Positions 1 through 4,756 of a stretch of DNA of 5,150 nucleotides are shown piece by piece. Each line of letters begins with the position of its first letter. Position 1 is the stretch's first letter. Source of the DNA: Candidatus Sumerlaeota bacterium (GTDB taxonomy: Bacteria; Sumerlaeota; Sumerlaeia; MWCT01); NCBI GenBank assembly GCA_026398545.1, contig JAPLSR010000425.1, positions 1 through 5,150 of the forward strand. The letters are read 5' to 3'. The position numbers were made by a program, and so were the translations under genes. The notes beneath the pieces are model-generated. The model saw only the letters and a list, made by a program, of their open reading frames with translations. It was not told the DNA's origin and did no database searches.

Positions 1-18
1 AATTCAGGCATGAGGTGA
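1..18 (+). other. possible C-terminal tail of an upstream gene
   Basis: Two frames entering from the window edge close just before the Memo-AMMECR1 gene: one at a TGA at 11-13 and one at a TGA at 16-18. Either could be the last codons of an upstream co-directional gene, whose stop would then lie inside the SD of the next gene, an arrangement typical of translationally coupled operons. Only three to five codons are visible, so the product cannot be identified. The radical SAM member of the AmmeMemoRadiSam trio is not in the window and would be a natural candidate, but this is inference only. Confidence 0.25.
12..18 (+). promoter_or_regulatory. Shine-Dalgarno site of the Memo-AMMECR1 gene
   Basis: GAGGTGA lies six bases before the ATG at 25. 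It fixes the start that includes the full hydrophobic signal sequence. No promoter is visible in the 24 bases before the gene, so transcription must start outside the window. Confidence 0.75.
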
Positions 19-24
19 GATATA

Positions 25-1662
25 ATGTACCGAAAAGGGAATATTCTGGTTAGAGTTATCCTTGTGGGGTTGATTATTCTTTGTTTTACCGTGGCATTGG
101 CTTCAGATAATGTCCATCGCTGTGCCGGGGCGGGATTCTGGTTCCCGGCGGATAGAAAGGAACTTGCCGATACGGTGGATGGCTATCTTAAGGGTGCAAC
201 CAAGAAGGATATTCCGGGGAACCTTATTGCCCTTATATCCCCCCATGCAGGTTACACCTATAGTGGACCCATCATGGGCGCCGCATATCGTCAGCTGGAA
301 GGGCGGAAATATAAACGTGTCATCATCCTCGCCTTAAGCCACTCTTATGGTGGCTTTGGAAAGATTTCCGTCCTCCCTGTTGATATCTATCAAATGCCCC
401 TTGGGGACGTTCCCGTTGATAAAAAGGTCGTGGAGGAACTCCTCGGTCACAAGGATATATTCGTTTCCATCCCGGTCGTCCATGCGCAGGAGCATTCAGA
501 TGAAAACCAGATTCCCTTTCTCCAGCGCACACTCAAAGAGTTCAAGGTTGTCTCGCTCATTGTTGACCAGCTGAGCCCGGATGAAATGAAGAGAGCGGCG
601 GACATCCTTGCCACTTATCTTGACACAGATACCCTTTTCATCGCCAGCACCGACCTTAATCATTATGGTTCGCTTTATCATTATGAACCTTTTGCGAACC
701 TCAAGGGAAAAGCTCTGGCGGACAAAATCCACCAGCATGACCGCGAGGCGCTGAAATACATGACAAATATTGACCCTGAGGGGTTTCTTAATTATATCCG
801 TCAGACCGGTTCAACGGTCTGCGGCAGAAACCCGGTGGAACTCCTCCTCAGCGTCCTGAAAAAAAAATCGGAGATCCGCCGAAGTTCTAACGTAGGCGGA
901 AAGGGAGATGTCCAGGGTCATCTGCTTGATTATTGTACCAGCGCGGACAAGGATGGAGTGTATGCCTTACGTACCTGCGGATATGGCGCAGTGGCATTTA
1001 CCGCATCTTCCATGAAGGCATCACCCGTATCCCGGAAAGGAGAGGTAAAGAAGATGGACAAGGAAACCACCCCAACTGAAGTTCAGGAGGGGGAGCCCGA
1101 CCCTCCTATCCTGAATGAGGCTGAGCAGAAGACCCTCCTGCGGCTGGCGCGGGATGTCCTGCAAGGCATCACAAAAGACCGCTCCTATCAGCCCGATTAC
1201 TCAAAATATGACCTGACGCCTCATCTGAAGGAGAAGTCGCGCCTGTTTGTCACACTCACCAAAGGGGGTGACCTGCGGGGCTGTATCGGGCATGTGCAGG
1301 CAATTGTGCCAATATATGAGGGCGTTGTGGAGAACACATTCAGCGCCGCCTTCCGTGACCCCCGATTCCCACCCGTCCGCGCCGATGAAGTCCCCGACAT
1401 CAAGATTGAAATCTCCATCAATACGCCCCAGCGGCTTCTCAAGGACGTGAACAAGATTGTTATCGGGAAGCATGGACTGATTATTGAAAAGGGGTGGAAC
1501 AGGGGGCTTCTTCTGCCGCAGGTGCCCGTGGAGTGGAAGTGGAATCGTGATGAGTTCCTGAAACACATCTGCCTGAAGGCAGGGCTTCCAACCGACGCCT
1601 GGAAGGATAAGGATACAAAACTTTATTCCTTCTCCTCACAGGTCTTTCATGAGAAGGAATGA
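25..1662 (+). CDS. exported Memo-AMMECR1 fusion (AmmeMemoRadiSam system proteins B and A)
   Basis: A 545-residue protein with three parts. Residues 1-26 are a Sec signal peptide: basic YRKGNILVR, a hydrophobic core and a VALA cleavage site before S27. Residues about 30-328 are a Memo-like domain, a family with the fold of class III extradiol dioxygenases. Its conserved positions are visible: H74 in SPHAGYTYSG, H106 in ALSHS, H157 in EHSDE, D210/H213 in STDLNHYG and C266 in TVCGRNP. These correspond to the His/Cys metal-site residues known from human MEMO1, so the pocket looks intact. After a charged, proline-rich linker (about 330-362), residues 363-545 are an AMMECR1 domain with its hallmark LRGCIG at 417-422. 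Proteins A and B usually occur as separate genes beside a radical SAM protein, and the system's substrate is unknown. The predicted export is unexpected for a radical SAM partner, and a lipobox is not evident at C20. The gene ends at a bidirectional terminator. Family assignment is firm; function is not. Confidence 0.92.
   Translation: MYRKGNILVRVILVGLIILCFTVALASDNVHRCAGAGFWFPADRKELADTVDGYLKGATKKDIPGNLIALISPHAGYTYSGPIMGAAYRQLEGRKYKRVIILALSHSYGGFGKISVLPVDIYQMPLGDVPVDKKVVEELLGHKDIFVSIPVVHAQEHSDENQIPFLQRTLKEFKVVSLIVDQLSPDEMKRAADILATYLDTDTLFIASTDLNHYGSLYHYEPFANLKGKALADKIHQHDREALKYMTNIDPEGFLNYIRQTGSTVCGRNPVELLLSVLKKKSEIRRSSNVGGKGDVQGHLLDYCTSADKDGVYALRTCGYGAVAFTASSMKASPVSRKGEVKKMDKETTPTEVQEGEPDPPILNEAEQKTLLRLARDVLQGITKDRSYQPDYSKYDLTPHLKEKSRLFVTLTKGGDLRGCIGHVQAIVPIYEGVVENTFSAAFRDPRFPPVRADEVPDIKIEISINTPQRLLKDVNKIVIGKHGLIIEKGWNRGLLLPQVPVEWKWNRDEFLKHICLKAGLPTDAWKDKDTKLYSFSSQVFHEKE
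1036..1056 (+). promoter_or_regulatory. internal Shine-Dalgarno and ATG at the Memo/AMMECR1 junction
   Basis: AAAGGAGAGGT at 1036-1046 is followed, eight bases after GAGG, by an in-frame ATG at 1054 (M344). The match to the anti-SD is as good as that of any annotated start in this window. Initiation here would give a 202-residue protein consisting of the linker and the whole AMMECR1 domain, without signal peptide, which is about the size of stand-alone AMMECR1 proteins. It may be a functioning internal start or a relic of two formerly separate genes. Chance is possible because AGGAGAGGT-like DNA can arise from Lys/Gly/Glu codons. Confidence 0.5.
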
Positions 1663-1727
1663 AAACTGTGATAACGTAAGGATGAAATATGAAGGATGAA
1701 GTTGATATTGACACAGACTAAGGGGAT

Positions 1728-1761
1728 AAAAAAAACGGGGCGAGTTGCTCGCCCCGTTTTT
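1728..1761. terminator. bidirectional intrinsic terminator
   Basis: CGGGGCGAG at 1736-1744 pairs perfectly with CTCGCCCCG at 1748-1756 around a three-base loop. An A8 tract (1728-1735) lies on the left and T5 (1757-1761) on the right. The structure therefore terminates transcripts from the Memo-AMMECR1 gene (+) and from the CBM9-like gene (-), which converge on it. The gene ends are 66 and 21 bases away. Confidence 0.93.
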
Positions 1762-1781
1762 GCCTGAATGATAGAATGTCC

Positions 1782-3260
1782 TCAATACATGTCCCAGTTC
1801 CCGACTGTTGAGATGGTCGCGGAATATTGACCAAAATCATCCATAAAAACCGATGAGGTGCCAAAGTTCTTGGCATACAAATAAACCCTGCCAAATGAGA
1901 AGGTTGACGAGGAGTGGTGCTTGATGTAATATTCGCCGTCGGGTTTGGATGGGTCGGCAAGTTTTCGCCCATTATAAAAGACCGAGAACTTGCGGGTCGA
2001 TTCATCCACCTTGACTGTGATATAAGACCACTCGCCGAGGGTCTGGAGACCCGGGAAATAATAGGAATTCGACGTTATTTCATCAGGGTTGATGTCGAAG
2101 GCGATAATTCTGATAACATTCCCCGCCTGTCCAATAGGCGAGGAGTCTGGCGAGCCATAGAACCAGACCTGTCCAATGGTCTCGTAGAGGGTTGTTGTGC
2201 CGTTGATGTAGATGACATGTTTGTATTTACTGCCCGTCCCCATCTCAGTTGGGAGTTTGACGGCATATTGAACCACTGTGATGCCTGATGGGCTGGTAAA
2301 ACCCGGTGGGCTTGTCACGGTTTTGCCGGAATTTGGCAGGATTTCAAGACCCTGGCTGCCAGATACTTTTTCCGCAGCAGTGGCAACAAAGGTGGGTGCA
2401 TCCGAGCAAGCCCATCCCTCTATGGTATTAATGGTTGAACCGGCGGTGTATGTGGCCGCCGACTCAAAGCCACAGGCGAAGAGAGAGGTGAATGATGAGA
2501 CATTTAAGCCGGTTGCGGCGGGACCGCCAGTAAATGTTATAGTCCCGATTGGACGGGTGCGGAAATATGCCCCGAATGACTGGATATCCCATTTTGATGC
2601 CACTGTGTTGTTTGCCGGCGAGCCGCCGCCATGGAGACGCCCGAACTGCGCGCCCCAGACGGAGCCATTTCCAGGCGAACCCATGAGAACTCCGGGTGAA
2701 TTGGCAAGGGTGCTGTTAAATTCTGACCAGGGGATTGCCATTTCAATCCGCCAGTTAGTGCCAGATGTGGCAAACGCTATCTGGCTTCCAATGCCGAGGT
2801 CCCAGCCAAGCGAGTTCTGACCGGCTTCTGTGTATGTGTAAACAATGGCGGCGGGATTTACAGTGATGTGATAAACATAATCGTTCACCACACTGGTATC
2901 CTGTCCATCTGCGGGGTCAAAAATGATTTCAGCCGTATCCTGTGGTGTGGAGAAGTCGAAACCAGTATCATTGGCGGTTGCGGATGCGACAATGGCATTG
3001 TCATCCGCCTCAAAAAGGATATAAATCTTGTTCAGGTCCCATAAGAGTCTGACATAGGTCTGCTGGCTTGAGATGGTTGCGCCATCAGTATTATCCTTGA
3101 AGATACTGGCGGCGGCGCTGGCGCTTGACCAGACGGTGTCAATAGTGCCGTCAATGGCGGGTGGTGTGCCGGTGTAATTGACATCATAGTTAAGCGCAAT
3201 TGCTGAAACAGAAAGGACGGCAAATAAGAGTGAAAAAAATCCCATTTTAATTTTCATCAT
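1782..3260 (-). CDS. secreted protein with CBM9-like domain
   Basis: A 492-residue exported protein. Residues 1-20 form a signal peptide (MMKIKMG, hydrophobic core, SVSA). Residues about 24-245 match the CBM9-like / DOMON-type sugar- or heme-binding beta-sandwich: the opening signature PAIDGTIDTVWSSA (34-47), LYxLFEADDN-like strand at 79-88 (IYILFEADDN), DTAEIIFDP (108-116) and WRIEMAIPWSEF (170-181). Residues about 260-480 look like a second beta-rich domain of laminin-G/concanavalin type, beginning FACGFES and ending VFMDDFGQYS; C263 and C285 could form a disulfide. No glycosidase catalytic domain, membrane anchor, PEP-CTERM or type IX sorting signal is seen, and the chain simply ends in NWDMY. 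A role in binding extracellular or cell-surface carbohydrate is inferred; the ligand is unknown. The ATG at 3260 is preceded by GGGAGG (3266-3271) at five bases; the second ATG at 3257 is equally possible. Confidence 0.85.
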   Translation of the reverse strand: MMKIKMGFFSLLFAVLSVSAIALNYDVNYTGTPPAIDGTIDTVWSSASAAASIFKDNTDGATISSQQTYVRLLWDLNKIYILFEADDNAIVASATANDTGFDFSTPQDTAEIIFDPADGQDTSVVNDYVYHITVNPAAIVYTYTEAGQNSLGWDLGIGSQIAFATSGTNWRIEMAIPWSEFNSTLANSPGVLMGSPGNGSVWGAQFGRLHGGGSPANNTVASKWDIQSFGAYFRTRPIGTITFTGGPAATGLNVSSFTSLFACGFESAATYTAGSTINTIEGWACSDAPTFVATAAEKVSGSQGLEILPNSGKTVTSPPGFTSPSGITVVQYAVKLPTEMGTGSKYKHVIYINGTTTLYETIGQVWFYGSPDSSPIGQAGNVIRIIAFDINPDEITSNSYYFPGLQTLGEWSYITVKVDESTRKFSVFYNGRKLADPSKPDGEYYIKHHSSSTFSFGRVYLYAKNFGTSSVFMDDFGQYSATISTVGNWDMY

Positions 3261-3265
3261 TTTAT

Positions 3266-3271
3266 CCTCCC
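3266..3271 (-). promoter_or_regulatory. Shine-Dalgarno site of the CBM9-like gene
   Basis: On the minus strand GGGAGG lies five bases before the ATG at 3260 and eight before the next ATG at 3257. The better spacing favours the second Met slightly; the protein differs by one residue. Confidence 0.7.
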
Positions 3272-3294
3272 TTGATTATTGTTTCCCTTGATTA
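3269..3294. repeat. direct repeat CCCTTGATTA in the CBM9 gene leader
   Basis: CCCTTGATTA occurs at 3269-3278 and again at 3285-3294, 16 bases apart. On the transcribed strand these are TAATCAAGGG, and the copy nearer the gene runs into the SD. Spacing of about one and a half helical turns would suit an RNA- or DNA-binding regulator, but two short copies could also be chance. Confidence 0.4.
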
Positions 3295-3378
3295 CATTAG
3301 TTTTTTGCCCTTGTTTCTCACCCCCGTCTTTAGAAAATCAAAGACAAAAAATACCAATCATCCCTTAAATTTCAGCTT

Positions 3379-3416
3379 TAATTAACTTATTATGTAAATG
3401 GTGTCAAGTTTTTTTT
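3379..3416 (-). promoter_or_regulatory. promoter of the CBM9-like gene with UP-like A tract
   Basis: Reading the minus strand, an A8 tract (3416-3409) is followed one base later by a perfect TTGACA (-35, 3407-3402), then 17 bases and TAATTA (3384-3379) as a poor -10. The A tract directly upstream of the -35 resembles an UP element that contacts the RNA polymerase alpha subunit. The predicted start near 3372 gives a leader of about 110 bases. The weak -10 keeps confidence moderate and could mean activator dependence. Confidence 0.5.
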
Positions 3417-3566
3417 GCATCGTTGTGATGGGTGGATGTATCTCGCGAAACCATGAGACGCACCCAGATTTTTTCCGTGGTGAAGATTATTCTTGACGCA
3501 AATGGGGATTTGGGTCAGGAGATACAACTCATTTTTTGCTGATAACGGGAAGGGGAGTGAAAAATC

Positions 3567-3758
3567 ATGGCGATGTGCGAGATTTGTGGAAAGAAACGGC
3601 AAACTGGATGCCGCGTAAGTCATGCCAATAATAAGACGAAGCGTGCCTTTATGCCCAATATTCAGAGGGTTCGTGTGAAGGATGAGAATGGCGCCATACG
3701 TCGGAAATATGTCTGCACGCGATGTCTAAAGTCGGACAAGGTGATAAAGGCAGTGTGA
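3567..3758 (+). CDS. rpmB: 50S ribosomal protein L28
   Basis: A 63-residue basic protein of the large ribosomal subunit. The N-terminus MAMCEICGKKRQTGCRVSHA and the NNKTKRAFMPNIQRVRV stretch (21-37) are typical of bacterial L28. It is the zinc-binding C+ paralogue: C4 and C7 pair with C50 and C53 in CTRC to make a four-cysteine site. The length is normal for the short form. The start ATG is preceded by AGGGGAG (3551-3557) at nine bases; M3 is less well placed. It is transcribed alone, without the rpmG partner found beside it in many bacteria, and ends at its own terminator. The cysteine-containing form is common in organisms that use zinc-free paralogues under zinc limitation, but no second copy is in the window. 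Confidence 0.96.
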   Translation: MAMCEICGKKRQTGCRVSHANNKTKRAFMPNIQRVRVKDENGAIRRKYVCTRCLKSDKVIKAV

Positions 3759-3782
3759 GACTGCTTCTGGAGAGTAAGAGTG

Positions 3783-3815
3783 AACCGGTCCTCCTTGCGG
3801 ACCGGTTTTTATTTT
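3783..3815 (+). terminator. intrinsic terminator of rpmB
   Basis: AACCGGTCC (3783-3791) pairs perfectly with GGACCGGTT (3799-3807) around a seven-base loop, and TTTTTATTTT follows. It lies 25 bases after the rpmB stop. On the opposite strand no T tract follows the stem, so it mainly serves the plus strand. Confidence 0.93.
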
Positions 3816-3838
3816 GTCCGATTAAATTACCCGATGAT

Positions 3839-3859
3839 GGCGGTATTTATTTGACCGCC
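3839..3859 (-). terminator. possible weak terminator at the methyltransferase 3' end
   Basis: GGCGGT (3839-3844) and ACCGCC (3854-3859) can form a six-pair GC-rich stem spanning the methyltransferase stop codon. No T tract follows on the minus strand, so it may only stabilise the 3' end or act with Rho. No better terminator is visible for this gene before rpmB. Confidence 0.25.
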
Positions 3860-4614
3860 TTGAAGAAGAGGCGGTTGGGATAAATCAGGACATTGCGGAA
3901 GATTTTCCCCATCGTGATGCGGGCGTCTTGAAGTGTCCAGATGTGAAGGTGGTATGGGTTGCGACCGAGGTTTCGCCTTGCCTCATCCTCTGAACGGGCA
4001 AAAAATGTGCTCCCGATTAGCAATCCGCACCTCTTCAGCACCCTGCGCAATTCCAACAGGAGTTTCTCCCCATCCTCCCTTGAGAAATGTTCCAGGCTCT
4101 CCATTGATGTGACTAAGTCGAATGACTCTTCTGCGAAGGGGAGATGGAGGGCATCCCCACAGATTAAATGAAGATGTTCATCACGCAAGGCGTCTGCGGC
4201 AAATTTAAGGGAGTCCATATCCAGGTCGAGTCCGATGACACTTTGCGCCTTTGAGGATAAGAGATAGGCGCCCCAGCCAAGTCCGCAGCAGCAATCCAGC
4301 GCCTTTTTGCCTCTTGCGTATTCAAGGGCAAGGGCATACCGTGCCAGCATGATGCGCCACCAGCCGTTTTTTTGAAATTCCGGGTCGCCTGGGAGACCGC
4401 GCTCTTCACAGGCGCAGATATCGGGCGGGAGATTGGCGCTGGTGAGGGAGAGGATGCGTTCAGTTCTTTTTGCCGTGTCCTCCGAATGCAAGAGATTTCG
4501 GAGGAGCGCGCGCAATTTGAATGAGAAGAGGAGGTTCGAAATAATGGGAATCATCCCTACCCGCCGCATGTGATGATAGTCAAATCTATATGTGCGGGAT
4601 TTCCGGATGTTCAA
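3847..4614 (-). CDS. class I SAM-dependent methyltransferase
   Basis: A 255-residue soluble protein with a Rossmann-like methyltransferase core of the Methyltransf_11/UbiE type. Motif I is ALDCCCGLGWGAYLLS (105-120), which binds the methionine part of S-adenosylmethionine; motif II is IGLDLD (127-132), with D130 or D132 positioned for the ribose; GDALHLPF (153-160) and DLVTSMESLEHF (166-177) follow. The GRNPYHLHIWT stretch (217-227) resembles a C-terminal NPxH-type motif seen in methyltransferases of cell-surface sugar clusters, but no such cluster is visible and the substrate is unknown. The first 100 residues, with several basic stretches, are not recognised. The longest frame starts at TTG 4614, which lies about 36 bases downstream of a strong promoter and has only a weak GGAAC SD; ATGs at 4569 (M16) and 4554 (M21) are alternatives. 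It points toward rpmB and away from hisB, so it is not in either operon. Confidence 0.85.
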   Translation of the reverse strand: MNIRKSRTYRFDYHHMRRVGMIPIISNLLFSFKLRALLRNLLHSEDTAKRTERILSLTSANLPPDICACEERGLPGDPEFQKNGWWRIMLARYALALEYARGKKALDCCCGLGWGAYLLSSKAQSVIGLDLDMDSLKFAADALRDEHLHLICGDALHLPFAEESFDLVTSMESLEHFSREDGEKLLLELRRVLKRCGLLIGSTFFARSEDEARRNLGRNPYHLHIWTLQDARITMGKIFRNVLIYPNRLFFKAVK

Positions 4615-4656
4615 TAGAAATAACAGTTCCGTTGCGCAGATAAGTTAAAATTGCAC

Positions 4657-4665
4657 ATTATAGCA
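4657..4665 (-). promoter_or_regulatory. extended -10 promoter of the methyltransferase gene
   Basis: The minus strand reads TGCTATAAT, a consensus extended -10 (TGnTATAAT). The -35 region about 17 bases upstream (near 4680-4685) is poor, which extended -10 promoters tolerate. A start near 4650 leaves about 36 bases of leader to the TTG at 4614 and supports that start or a slightly later one. Confidence 0.65.
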
Positions 4666-4684
4666 TTTTGATTACTTTTTTATC

Positions 4685-4712
4685 TTGCCCTTGCGATTCC
4701 CGATGCCATAAA
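4685..4712 (+). promoter_or_regulatory. candidate hisB promoter
   Basis: TTGCCC (4685-4690), a 16-base spacer and CATAAA (4707-4712) each match four of six consensus bases. It is the best plus-strand candidate in the 142-base divergent gap. It is back-to-back with the methyltransferase promoter. An imperfect hairpin follows, GATTTTTGC (4714-4722) with GCAAAATC (4729-4736), and ends ten bases before the SD; it is AT-rich and may be meaningless. Confidence 0.3.
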
Positions 4713-4745
4713 AGATTTTTGCTTGTTTGCAAAATCCTTTCATTT

Positions 4746-4752
4746 GAGGTGG
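4746..4752 (+). promoter_or_regulatory. Shine-Dalgarno site of hisB
   Basis: GAGGTGG lies just before the ATG at 4757 and supports this start; no other in-frame ATG lies between the SD and it. Confidence 0.75.
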
Positions 4753-4756
4753 CGGC

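Larger units (their letters stand above)
3261..3566. other. divergent intergenic region between CBM9-like gene and rpmB
   Basis: This 306-base gap has no credible gene; short ATG-led frames here lack SD sites. Its left half holds the minus-strand promoter, leader and repeat described separately. For rpmB, the best plus-strand -10 is TATTAT at 3388-3393 with only TTAAAT as a -35 (17-base spacer), which would leave a leader of about 165 bases. A TTGACG at 3493-3498 has no -10 at usable distance. The leader contains a weak GGGTG/CACCC inverted repeat (3430-3434/3461-3465) followed by T6 (3469-3474), which could be an attenuator-like element. The rpmB promoter is therefore not settled. Confidence 0.5.

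Noticed and set aside
82..84. C20 of the Memo-AMMECR1 protein as a lipoprotein cysteine
   Set aside because: The preceding residues are IIL, not a lipobox such as LAG or LSA, and a good signal peptidase I site follows at VALA.
1201..1566. 121- and 115-codon minus-strand frames
   Set aside because: Shadows of the AMMECR1 domain, which carries the LRGCIG hallmark in the plus frame.
1689..1721. Ten-codon frame MKDEVDIDTD with an AAGGA upstream, after the Memo-AMMECR1 stop
   Set aside because: It is too short and of too simple composition to separate from chance in an A/G-rich spacer, although the SD-like spacing is acceptable.
1914..2288. 124-codon plus-strand frame
   Set aside because: Also antisense to the CBM9-like gene, without SD or family features.
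2278..2820. 180-codon open frame on the plus strand
   Set aside because: It is antisense to the CBM9-like gene in a region whose minus-strand frame has clear domain signatures; it has no SD and no recognisable motif.
3378..3385. Palindrome TTAATTAA as an operator
   Set aside because: Eight A/T bases in an A/T-rich promoter region are expected by chance and there is no second copy.
3493..3498. TTGACG as a -35 for rpmB
   Set aside because: No -10-like hexamer lies 15-19 bases downstream; the nearest A/T-rich hexamer is 22 or more bases away.
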